Of a DNA stretch of 64,000 nucleotides, positions 18,217 to 25,886 are shown in pieces. Positions within the stretch are counted from its first letter, which is position 1; each line of letters opens with the position of its first letter. The notes below the pieces were generated by a model that was not told the origin of the DNA, did not search any database, and saw only the letters and a list, made by a program, of their open reading frames with translations. Source of the DNA: Streptomyces sp. A0642 (GTDB taxonomy: Bacteria; Actinomycetota; Actinomycetes; Streptomycetales; Streptomycetaceae); contig NZ_SSBL01000001.1 in NCBI RefSeq assembly GCF_004795105.1, positions 780,597 to 844,596 on the forward strand, written 5' to 3'. Both the position numbers and the translations under genes were made by a program.

Positions 18217-20424
18217 ATGACCGAGAGCACGACCATTCGCTGGGAACAGGACGAGACCGGCGTCGTCACCCTCGTACTCGACGACCCCCACCAGTCCGCC
18301 AACACGATGAACCAGGCCTTCCGGGACTCCATCGAGGCCGTCGCCGACCGCGCCGAGGCCGAGAAGGACTCCATCCGAGGCATCATCTACGCCTCCGCCA
18401 AGAAGACCTTCTTCGCGGGCGGCGATCTCAAGGACATGATCAGGATCGGCCCCGAGAACGCCCAGGCCGCGTTCGACGCCGGCACCGCGATCAAGAGGTC
18501 GCTGCGCCGCATCGAGACCCTCGGCAAGCCCGTCGTCGCCGCGATCAACGGCGCGGCCCTCGGCGGCGGTTACGAGATCGCCCTCGCCTCCCACCACCGC
18601 GTCGCCCTGGACGCCCCCGGCTCGCGCATCGGCCTGCCGGAGGTGACCCTCGGCCTGCTGCCCGCCGGTGGCGGCGTCACCCGCACCGTGCGCCTCATGG
18701 GGATCGCCGACGCGCTGCTCAAGGTGCTGCTCCAGGGCACCCAGTACACGCCGCGGCGCGCCCTGGAGAACGGCCTGGTCCACGAGGTCGCGGCCACCCC
18801 CGAGGAGATGCTGGCCAAGGCCCGCGCCTTCATCGAGGCGAACCCCGAGTCCCGGCAGCCCTGGGACGTCAAGGGCTACCGGATCCCCGGCGGCACCCCG
18901 TCGAACCCCAAGTTCGCCGCCAACCTGCCGGCCTTCCCGGCCAACCTGAAGAAGCAGCTCGCCGGCGCCCCCATGCCCGCCCCGCGCAACATCCTGGCCG
19001 CGGCCGTCGAGGGCGCGCAGGTCGACTTCGAGACCGCGCTCACCATCGAGGCCCGCTACTTCACCGAGCTGGTCACCGGCCAGGTGTCGAAGAACATGAT
19101 CCAGGCGTTCTTCTTCGACCTCCAGGCCGTCAACTCCGGCGCCAGCCGCCCCCAGGGCATCGAGGAGCGCCAGGTCCGCAAGGTCGCCGTCCTCGGCGCC
19201 GGGATGATGGGTGCGGGCATCGCCTACTCCTGCGCCCGGGCCGGCATCGACGTCGTCCTCAAGGACGTCTCCGCGGAGGCCGCGGCCAAGGGCAAGGCGT
19301 ACAGCGAGAAACTGCTCGACAAGGCGCTCTCCCGCGGCCGGACGACCGAGGCGCAGCGCGACGAACTGCTGGCCCGCATCACCCCGACCGGCGACCCGGC
19401 CGACCTCGCGGGCTGCGACGCCGTCATCGAGGCCGTGTTCGAGGACACCGCGCTCAAGCACAAGGTGTTCCAGGAGATCCAGGACATCATCGAGCCGGAC
19501 GCCCTGCTCTGCTCCAACACGTCCACGCTGCCGATCACCGTGCTGGCCGAAGGAGTCGCGCGCCCCGTCGACTTCATCGGGCTGCACTTCTTCTCGCCCG
19601 TCGACAAGATGCCGCTCGTCGAGATCATCAAGGGCGAGAAGACCGGCGACGAGGCGCTGGCCCGCGCCTTCGACCTGGTCCGCCGGATCAAGAAGACGCC
19701 GATCGTCGTCAACGACTCGCGCGGCTTCTTCACCTCGCGCGTCATCGGCCAGTTCATCAACGAGGGCGTCGCCATGGTGGGCGAGGGCGTCGAGCCGGCG
19801 TCCGTCGAGCAGGCCGCCGCGCAGGCGGGCTACCCGGCCAAGGTGCTCTCCCTGATGGACGAGCTGACGCTCACCCTGCCGCGCAAGATCCGCAACGAGA
19901 CGCGCAAGGCCGTGGAGGAGGCGGGCGGCAGCTGGGCGGGCCACCCCTCCGACGCGGTCATCGACCGGATGGTCGACGAGTTCGGCCGCCCCGGACGCAG
20001 CGGCGGCGCGGGCTTCTACGACTACGACGAGAGCGGCGGGCGCACCCGTCTGTGGCCCGGGCTGCGCGAGCACTTCGGGGGCTCCGGGGGTCGCTCCCCG
20101 GATGGACACAGCACGAAGCCGGACACGGACATCTCCTTCACGGACATGCAGGAGCGGATGCTCTTCTCCGAGGCCCTGGACAGCGTCCGCTGCCTCGAGG
20201 AGAACGTCCTGATCACCGTCGCCGACGCCAACATCGGCTCCATCATGGGCATCGGCTTCCCGCCGTGGACCGGCGGCGTGCTCCAGTACATCAACGGTTA
20301 CGAGGGCGGCCTGCCCGGCTTCGTGGCCCGCGCCCGGGAACTCGCCGAGCGGTACGGGGACCGGTTCCTGCCGCCCCCGCTGCTGGTGGCGAAGGCGGAG
20401 AAGGGCGAGACCTTCCACGACTGA
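18217..20424 (+). CDS. fadB: 3-hydroxyacyl-CoA dehydrogenase / enoyl-CoA hydratase (FadB/FadJ type)
   Basis: 735-aa bifunctional enzyme doing hydration and NAD-dependent oxidation in beta-oxidation. The N-terminal crotonase domain (about 1-190) keeps both catalytic Glu residues (GGGYEIALA and GLPEVTLGLLPAGGG). The dehydrogenase part begins at VAVLGAGMMGAGIAYSCARAG (about 325) and has GLHFFSPVDKMPLVEII (about 455) with the catalytic His. The C-terminal half carries GFPPWTGG. Length is normal. It ends in front of a 16-bp bidirectional terminator. Confidence 0.95.
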   Translation: MTESTTIRWEQDETGVVTLVLDDPHQSANTMNQAFRDSIEAVADRAEAEKDSIRGIIYASAKKTFFAGGDLKDMIRIGPENAQAAFDAGTAIKRSLRRIETLGKPVVAAINGAALGGGYEIALASHHRVALDAPGSRIGLPEVTLGLLPAGGGVTRTVRLMGIADALLKVLLQGTQYTPRRALENGLVHEVAATPEEMLAKARAFIEANPESRQPWDVKGYRIPGGTPSNPKFAANLPAFPANLKKQLAGAPMPAPRNILAAAVEGAQVDFETALTIEARYFTELVTGQVSKNMIQAFFFDLQAVNSGASRPQGIEERQVRKVAVLGAGMMGAGIAYSCARAGIDVVLKDVSAEAAAKGKAYSEKLLDKALSRGRTTEAQRDELLARITPTGDPADLAGCDAVIEAVFEDTALKHKVFQEIQDIIEPDALLCSNTSTLPITVLAEGVARPVDFIGLHFFSPVDKMPLVEIIKGEKTGDEALARAFDLVRRIKKTPIVVNDSRGFFTSRVIGQFINEGVAMVGEGVEPASVEQAAAQAGYPAKVLSLMDELTLTLPRKIRNETRKAVEEAGGSWAGHPSDAVIDRMVDEFGRPGRSGGAGFYDYDESGGRTRLWPGLREHFGGSGGRSPDGHSTKPDTDISFTDMQERMLFSEALDSVRCLEENVLITVADANIGSIMGIGFPPWTGGVLQYINGYEGGLPGFVARARELAERYGDRFLPPPLLVAKAEKGETFHD

Positions 20425-20431
20425 CGTCGCC

Positions 20432-20473
20432 GCCCCGGGCCGCACCCGCGCACACGGGGGTGCGGCCCGGGGC
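20432..20473. terminator. Bidirectional hairpin terminator, fadB / merR
   Basis: A 16-bp perfect stem (GCCCCGGGCCGCACCC and complement) with a 10-nt loop fills the 52-bp gap between two convergent genes. Confidence 0.85.
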
Positions 20474-20476
20474 GTG

Positions 20477-21208
20477 TCACTCAGCCGCGAAGGCGGCCCG
20501 CAGCTCCTCCTTGAGGGAGCGCTGGAACGCGGTCACCAGCGCCTGCAGGACGAGCGGCTGCATGTGCGCGGACAGGGACTTCATCGCCTTGATGTGCTCG
20601 GGATCCGACTCCCGCTCCCGGTACGGGCTCCACACCTCGTCCTGGAACAGCCGGCTCAGCTCGTGCGCGGCGGAGCGGGTGTGCTCCAGCAGCACGATAC
20701 GGGCGGCGAGGATCGTCTCGTGCGCGATCGGCACGTCGAGCAGCTCCACACCGAGCCGCAGCAGACCCGGATCCACCCGGTACACACCGTCGTCCGGCCC
20801 GGACCGCTCCAGCACGCCCATCGCGGCCAGCCGGTCGATGTCCTCCTCCGACAGCGGCCGTCCCGTGCGCCGCTCCAGCTCCGCGCGGGTCGCCTCCTCC
20901 GGCGCATCGGGCGCCCACGACGCCACCAGGGCCCGGTGGATGGCCAGATCGTGGGCGCTCAGGTCGGGCGGCAACTGCTCCAGATAGCGTTCGATCGCGG
21001 CCAGTGTCATGCCCTGGTGCTGGAGCTCCTCGATGAGCGCGAGCCGGGAGAGGTGCTCGTGCCCGTAGTGCCCGACCCGGCGGGGCCCGATGACCGGGGG
21101 CGGCAGCAGCCCCCGCGTGCTGTAGAAACGGACCGTGCGCACGGTCACCCCGGCGCGCGCCGCCAGCTCGTCGACGGTGAGCGTCGGCTCCTCGCCCTCG
21201 GTCGCCAT
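20477..21208 (-). CDS. MerR family transcriptional regulator
   Basis: 243-aa regulator. The N-terminal MerR HTH starts LTVDELAARAGVTVRTVRFY (about residues 9-28) and continues STRGLLPPPVIGPRRVGHYGHEHLSRLALI. The C-terminal half is longer than in metal-sensing MerRs and lacks Cys clusters, so the ligand is probably organic, perhaps an acyl-CoA. ATG 21208 has GAGGAG seven bases upstream. It lies tail-to-tail with fadB; control of the beta-oxidation operon is a guess from position. An ACAG-(5)-CTGT inverted repeat at 21241-21253 may be its own operator. Confidence 0.85.
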   Translation of the reverse strand: MATEGEEPTLTVDELAARAGVTVRTVRFYSTRGLLPPPVIGPRRVGHYGHEHLSRLALIEELQHQGMTLAAIERYLEQLPPDLSAHDLAIHRALVASWAPDAPEEATRAELERRTGRPLSEEDIDRLAAMGVLERSGPDDGVYRVDPGLLRLGVELLDVPIAHETILAARIVLLEHTRSAAHELSRLFQDEVWSPYRERESDPEHIKAMKSLSAHMQPLVLQALVTAFQRSLKEELRAAFAAE

Positions 21209-21240
21209 GTCTGCTCCTCGTGTCCGCCCGCTCCGGTGCA

Positions 21241-21253
21241 ACAGTATTGCTGT
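21241..21253. promoter_or_regulatory. Inverted repeat upstream of merR
   Basis: ACAGTATTGCTGT, with 4-bp outer arms and a 5-bp centre, sits 33-45 bp upstream of the MerR start codon. It is a plausible autoregulatory site but short. Confidence 0.3.
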
Positions 21254-21279
21254 CTCACCAACGATGTGAAAGATCCCGG

Positions 21280-21438
21280 TTGTCAGTGGGCGCGCTTGGC
21301 CTGAAGCTGGGGGCCTCCGTCCACATGCCTCGGATCGGCTGCGGCCTGGCGGGCGGCACGTGGTCCCGGATCGAGCCCCTGATCGAGAAGCGGCTGACCG
21401 GACGGGGCATACCGGTGACGGTGTACGACTTCGACTGA
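21280..21438 (+). pseudogene. Truncated macrodomain (ADP-ribose-binding) gene remnant
   Basis: The frame ending at 21438 encodes GLKLGASVHMPRIGCGLAGG followed by a W-containing segment and GIPVTVYDFD. This is the final strand-helix-strand of a macrodomain of the type found as a stand-alone protein of about 155 aa. Only about 48 residues remain. The N-terminal two thirds, with the ADP-ribose-binding GDIT-like loop, are missing and no start codon or ribosome site precedes the similarity. The break lies near 21290, abutting the merR promoter. From memory, S. coelicolor has an intact macrodomain hydrolase gene (SCO6735) about here. Confidence 0.7.
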
Positions 21439-21590
21439 GGCCGCCGGCCCGGGATCATGCCGGATAGCCTGGGGCCCTCGAAGCGGTGGGCAGGGGGGCG
21501 CGGCATGGTGAGTGCCGGGGCTCGGGGCGGTGAGCCGGCTCCGTACCGACTCCTATGGTGGGGTGGACGCGACACGACGGGGGAGGGCCC

Positions 21591-22220
21591 ATGACGGCAC
21601 GGAGCACCGACCGGACGCCGGCCCTGGCTCTGGGCGCGACGCCGCCCTCCGACGCGCTGCGCGAGCAGATCCTGGATGCCGCGCGCGAGCAGTTCACGAC
21701 CTTCGGGCTGCGCCGGTCCACCGTCGACGACGTCGCCAAGCGCGCCAGGGTCTCCCGGGTGACCGTGTACCGCCGGATCGGCAACAAGGACAGCCTGGTC
21801 TCCGCCTGCCTGCTGCGCGAGTACCGCCGGTTCGTGGGGGAGGTGGACGACGCGGTGGCCGCGCTGCCCACGACGGAGGACCGGCTCGTCGAGGGTTTCA
21901 CCGCGGTACTCCGGCACATCCGCGCGCATCCGCTCATCGGGGGCCTGCTGAGGCTGGAGCCCGAGACGATGCTGCCGTTCCTCACCCTGGAGAGCGGACC
22001 GGCCTTCCTGGCCATCCGCGCGTACCTGGCCGACCGGCTTCGCGAGGCCCGGCGCGCGGAGGGTCTGACGGCCGGCGACCCGACCCCCGTCGCCGAACTG
22101 ATGGTGCGGATCACCGTCTCGTTCCTCCTCAACCCCGTCAGCTGTTTCCAGCTCGACGACGACGATCAGGTGCGGGAGTTCGCCCGCCGCTATCTGGTCC
22201 CGCTGCTGGCTGCCGGATAG
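21591..22220 (+). CDS. TetR family transcriptional regulator
   Basis: 209-aa one-component repressor. The HTH is at about residues 24-70 (REQILDAAREQFTTFGLRRS, then a helix with VSRVTVYRRIGNKDSL). The remainder is a helical ligand domain. ATG 21591 follows GGGAGGGCCC; an in-frame ATG at 21555 is less likely. Its last 83 bp overlap, tail to tail, the end of the MpaB-family gene on the other strand. Likely to control that gene or the divergent pair next to it. Confidence 0.9.
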   Translation: MTARSTDRTPALALGATPPSDALREQILDAAREQFTTFGLRRSTVDDVAKRARVSRVTVYRRIGNKDSLVSACLLREYRRFVGEVDDAVAALPTTEDRLVEGFTAVLRHIRAHPLIGGLLRLEPETMLPFLTLESGPAFLAIRAYLADRLREARRAEGLTAGDPTPVAELMVRITVSFLLNPVSCFQLDDDDQVREFARRYLVPLLAAG

Positions 22221-23112
22221 CGCCGCCGGCCGCCCCGTTCCTCTCGTCGGGCAACGGTTCCAGCGGGCGGTTGCGGGCCCAGTGCGGCCCGAGGTCGTCG
22301 AGCCGCCAGCCAAAGGGGTACGAACGGGGCCGGGGCCGCGAGGGGAACCGGCGCGGCCGGGCCGGCAGCCGCCGTACGCACCGGGCGCGCAGGCGCAGGG
22401 CCGCCGAAGCCGAGGCCCGTGCCCACCGCGGCTGCGGCCGGAAGCCCAGTGCCGTCAGCAGCGGCTCGTCGAGCAGCGCGAGCGAGAATCTCGCCACCAG
22501 CGGACGTAACGGGCGCGGATACCAGCCCGCGATGACGCGGAAGGTGGCGTTCGCGACGCGCCGGTTCGCCGGGTCGTACGCGAACATCCGCCGCTCGTAG
22601 GAGTCGAGGAGGGCCTCGAACTCCTCGTACGTCTCCGGCGCGCCCTCGATGCCCATGACCGCCGCCGTCCTGCGCCCGGCCTCCACCAGCGCCTGGACCT
22701 CCTGCGTGCACAGGGGGCGCCAGCCGTACCGGTCGATCCAGCGCTTCGGGCCCACGATCGTGGTCGCGAGGACGTACCGGAAGTCCTCGTTCGGGATGCT
22801 GTACTTGCCGTGGATCCGGTTCAGATGACGTGCGGCGGCCCGGCCGCGCTCCGAGTCGAAGCCGTCGGCGGCCATCTCGTACCCGATCAGCACCGTGTCG
22901 TCGTACCGCTTCTGTCCCGCCCGCTCGAACTCCTGAGTCCGGTCCAGAAGGACCGAGATCCGGGGCACGCCGTAGTCCCGGAGGAAGGCGACGCTCACCC
23001 CCTGCCGGTAGTCCCAGGGGAACTCGTACTGGGAGATCAACCGAAGGATCTCGGCGTAGTCGCGCGCCGGATCCATCCGGCGTATCTCGTGCAGGCGGCT
23101 GTATCGGCCCAT
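22138..23112 (-). CDS. MpaB/DUF2236 family oxygenase-like protein with a TTA codon
   Basis: 324-aa protein of the ER-bound oxygenase MpaB/DUF2236 family (haem-containing latex-clearing and MpaB-like enzymes). It has the conserved segment RHLNRIHGKYSIPNEDFRYV, then GPKRWIDRYGWRPL and a long Arg-rich tail. Residue 202 is Leu encoded by TTA (22509-22507), within CCG-TTA-CGT. TTA needs the bldA tRNA, so translation should be limited to late growth and aerial development. The basic C-terminal 70 residues overlap the TetR 3' end and may not be conserved. It is divergent from a second family member 305 bp away. Confidence 0.85.
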   Translation of the reverse strand: MGRYSRLHEIRRMDPARDYAEILRLISQYEFPWDYRQGVSVAFLRDYGVPRISVLLDRTQEFERAGQKRYDDTVLIGYEMAADGFDSERGRAAARHLNRIHGKYSIPNEDFRYVLATTIVGPKRWIDRYGWRPLCTQEVQALVEAGRRTAAVMGIEGAPETYEEFEALLDSYERRMFAYDPANRRVANATFRVIAGWYPRPLRPLVARFSLALLDEPLLTALGFRPQPRWARASASAALRLRARCVRRLPARPRRFPSRPRPRSYPFGWRLDDLGPHWARNRPLEPLPDERNGAAGGAIRQPAAGPDSGGRTPAPDRRRRAGNS

Positions 23113-23417
23113 GGTGCGCCCTCCTGTCCGTGTGCCGACTCCCTGCGGGACCGCTGGGACGGTTCGTCGCTGCCCTGGATGTCAACTCGCCTGGCAGGCA
23201 ATGGATGTGACTGGCCGTCCGGTCCGGGAGTCAAAGTTACAAATACTATCGACTTGTTTCACGAGTTCCGTCAACACTGCCGTCGGCGTCGGGTACGGCG
23301 GTACCGGGGCAGGGCCGCCCGGGGCCGGTGGGCGTGGCTCCGCACGCGCTCGCATACTGGAGGGCGCAGGGGGCCGGGCGCAGATCCGCGCGCCCGCCGA
23401 GCTTCCGGGAGCAGCGG
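23113..23417. promoter_or_regulatory. Divergent promoter region between two MpaB-family genes
   Basis: 305 bp. The segment 23230-23285 (GTTACAAATACTATCGACTTG) is the most AT-rich part and probably carries promoter elements. No palindrome of convincing length was found and no gene is supported. Confidence 0.35.
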
Positions 23418-24302
23418 ATGAGCAGTGGGACAGCCAGGGGCGCCGGCCCCGCACCGCCGCCGCCCGGCGGTGTGCTGTGGAGCATGTCCGGTGACGTCCG
23501 GGCCCTGCTGATGCTGCCGGCCGCCCTCACCCTTCAGGTCGCCCACCCGGCGGTCGGCGCGGGCGTCGACGAGCACTCCGTCTTCCGTACCGACCCCTGG
23601 GGCCGCGGGGAACGTTCCCTCAGCTCGCTCCAGCTCTGGGTGTACGGGGGCGAGGAGGCCGCCGAGGAGGGGTGCAGGCTCCGCAGGCTGCACCGGAGGA
23701 TCCAGGGCACCGATACCCGGGGCCGGCCCTACCACGCGCTGTCACCGGCGAACTACGCCTGGGTGCACGCGACCGGGTTCCCCGTGTACCGGCACGCTGC
23801 CCGCTACCTCATCCGGCCGCTCACCGGTGAGCAGGAGCGTGCGCTGTACCGGGAGTGGCTCCAGGTGGGCCGGGTGCTCGGGATCCACGACCGGGACATG
23901 CCGCAGACGATCGAGGAGTTCTGGCCCTACTACCGCGGCATGCTCGCCGACGAGATCGAGCGGACGGTCGTCGTCGAGGAGCTCGTCGCCACCGGGACTC
24001 CGGTGCCGCCGCCGGACCGGGGCCCTCTGCTGCTGCGTCTGTCGCTGAGGGCCCTGTGGCCGGTGCTGCTTCCGCCGCTGGCCCGGTTCCGCGGCTTCCT
24101 CACGGTCGGGCTCATGCCGCCGGACGCGCGCGAGGCGATCGGCCTGGAGTGGACCGATGCCCAGGAGCGCAGGCTGCGGCGGTTCTGCGCCGTCGTGCGG
24201 GTGGTCGTGCCGGTGCTGCCGGAACGGCTGCGGTACCTGCCGCGGGCGCGCCGGGCGCGGGCGGCCCACCGGGAAGCGCGGCGGCGCGGCGGATCCGGCT
24301 GA
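23418..24302 (+). CDS. MpaB/DUF2236 family oxygenase-like protein
   Basis: 294-aa family member with the N-terminal pattern DVRALLMLPAALTLQVAHPAVG, a VFRTDPWGRG segment and QLWVYGG. The middle region NYAWVHATGFPVYRHAARYL contains conserved His. It is more typical of actinobacterial 'oxygenase MpaB family' proteins than its divergent neighbour. ATG 23418 follows GGGAGCAGCGG. No signal peptide or transmembrane helix is obvious. The substrate is unknown; family members oxidise isoprenoid side chains (rubber, mycophenolic acid precursors). Confidence 0.85.
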   Translation: MSSGTARGAGPAPPPPGGVLWSMSGDVRALLMLPAALTLQVAHPAVGAGVDEHSVFRTDPWGRGERSLSSLQLWVYGGEEAAEEGCRLRRLHRRIQGTDTRGRPYHALSPANYAWVHATGFPVYRHAARYLIRPLTGEQERALYREWLQVGRVLGIHDRDMPQTIEEFWPYYRGMLADEIERTVVVEELVATGTPVPPPDRGPLLLRLSLRALWPVLLPPLARFRGFLTVGLMPPDAREAIGLEWTDAQERRLRRFCAVVRVVVPVLPERLRYLPRARRARAAHREARRRGGSG

Positions 24303-24356
24303 ACGCGCGGGCCGGCCGGCGACCGGCGGTCACGGCGGGCGCGCGACAAGGCGCCC

Positions 24357-24477
24357 CGTGCCCGCCACCGTCCACCGCGTGCGGGCGACGAGACGCCACG
24401 CGGCCGCCACCCGCGGCGCGGAGCCGGCTGAACGCGCGTGCCCGCCACCGTCCACCGCGCGCGGGCGACGAGACGCC
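24357..24477. repeat. Two 41-bp direct repeats, 80 bp apart
   Basis: 24357-24397 and 24437-24477 are identical except for one T/C change (CGTGCCCGCCACCGTCCACC then GCG...GGCGACGAGACGCC). A shorter copy of the end of the MpaB gene (CCGGCTGAACGCGCG) recurs just upstream of the second repeat. The intergenic block looks built by local duplication; no gene is seen in 24303-24507. Confidence 0.8.
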
Positions 24478-24507
24478 CAGCGCCCGCCGCCGGCCGGCGC
24501 GGCGGCC

Positions 24508-25551
24508 TCATGCCGAGGCGCGGCGGATCAGTTCGGTCGGCGTGATCACCGAATCGGTGCCGGTGCGACCGTCGTTGAGCCGTTCCATCAGCAGCCGGAC
24601 CATCAACCGGCCCATTCCCTCGACGTCCTGACGGACGGTCGTCAGCGGAGGGTCGGTGGCCTCGGCGACCGACTCCAGGTCGTCGAACCCCACCAGGGCC
24701 ACGTCGTGCGGCACCCTGCGGCCCTGCTCGCGCAGCACCCGCAGGGCGCCGGAGGCCATCAGGTCGTTGGCGGCGAAGACCGCGTCCAGGTCCGGTCGCC
24801 GCTCCAGCAGCCGGGCCATCGCCCGGGCGCCGCCCTCCGTGGTGAAGTCGCCGTCCGCGATCAAGGCGGGATCGCCGTCGGGCAGCACGTCCGTGTAGCC
24901 GTCGATCCGGTCGAGCGCCGAGGTCTGGTCGCGCGGACCCGCGATGTGCGCGATGTTCCGGCGGCCGAGAGAGACCAGGTGGCGCACCGCCTCCCGGGCG
25001 CCGCCGCGGTTGTCGCAGTCGACATAGGGCACAGCGAGTGCGGAGGCGGCGCCCGGCCGCCCCGGGCGGCCGCCGTAGACGGTGGGCACGCGGAAGCGGC
25101 GGATGACCGAGGGCAGTTCGTCGTCCGTGTGCAGGGAGAAGGCGAGCGCCCCGTCGACATGGCCGCCGGCCAGATAGCGGGTGACCCGCTCGAAGTCCCC
25201 GCTGCCCTCCACCAGGAGCAGGACCAGCTGGGCGTCGTGCGCGCTCAGTTCACGGCTGATGCCACGGATCTGCTGGGAGAAGAAGGGGTCGGAGAAGATC
25301 CGGGCCTCGGGCTCGTCGATGATCACGGCGACCGCTCCGTTGCGCCGGGTCACCAGGGTGCGGGCCGCCTGGTTCGGGATGTAGCCGAGCTCCTCCACCG
25401 CCTCGCGCACCCGGTCGGCGAGCGGCTTCCGTACTCCGGTGCTGCCGTTCACCACCCGGGAGGCGGTCGCCCGGGAGACTCCGGCGCGGGCCGCCACGGC
25501 TTCCAGGGTGGGGCGGGCGTCCTGCGGGGCATCGGGGGTCGGACCGGGCAA
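24508..25551 (-). CDS. LacI family transcriptional regulator
   Basis: 347-aa regulator. The LacI HTH starts PTLEAVAARAGVSRATASRVVNG and is followed by the hinge ADRVREAVEELGYIPN. The effector domain has the periplasmic-binding fold, with YVDCDNRGGAREAVRHLVSLG and a conserved AVFAANDLMASGALRVLREQG region. TTG 25551 was chosen because GAGGAG lies six bases upstream and it gives a normal N-terminus; ATG 25884 would add 111 unlike residues. It is divergent from the BCCT transporter, which it may control. Confidence 0.9.
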   Translation of the reverse strand: MPGPTPDAPQDARPTLEAVAARAGVSRATASRVVNGSTGVRKPLADRVREAVEELGYIPNQAARTLVTRRNGAVAVIIDEPEARIFSDPFFSQQIRGISRELSAHDAQLVLLLVEGSGDFERVTRYLAGGHVDGALAFSLHTDDELPSVIRRFRVPTVYGGRPGRPGAASALAVPYVDCDNRGGAREAVRHLVSLGRRNIAHIAGPRDQTSALDRIDGYTDVLPDGDPALIADGDFTTEGGARAMARLLERRPDLDAVFAANDLMASGALRVLREQGRRVPHDVALVGFDDLESVAEATDPPLTTVRQDVEGMGRLMVRLLMERLNDGRTGTDSVITPTELIRRASA

Positions 25552-25886
25552 GAGACGCTCCTCGAAGGCGCGGAATGAGGCAGGAGGCCGGCGGGCCCGG
25601 CCGGCCGGTGCGGACCTCCTCACCCTAAGGGCTCTCACCACGGACGGACCGCCGGGCGTGGGCCCGGGCCGCCCCCGCGCTCGCGGGGCCGCCCGCGACG
25701 GTGACGGTGCGTACGTGCCCCAGCGGCGGCGGGTCTGCAGGCCGCTCCTCTCCGCCTCGCCCCGCGGGCGGCATATCGCCTCAAAAACGGTCAAGCCGAT
25801 ACCGCTTGTTGATCCCGGAAGAAGTACACCGTGTGTGGTACTGCCTACGGAGAGCGAATTTACAGCTTCCGTGAAAGGTGCCATTC
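25552..25886. promoter_or_regulatory. Divergent promoter region lacI / BCCT transporter
   Basis: 335 bp. 25770-25870 is the AT-richer part and should hold the transporter promoter. The 17-bp inverted repeat CAAGC-CGATACC-GCTTG at 25792-25808 is the best operator candidate for a LacI-type dimer. LacI operators are often about this long but usually have a CG centre, which this lacks, so confidence is low. Confidence 0.35.
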
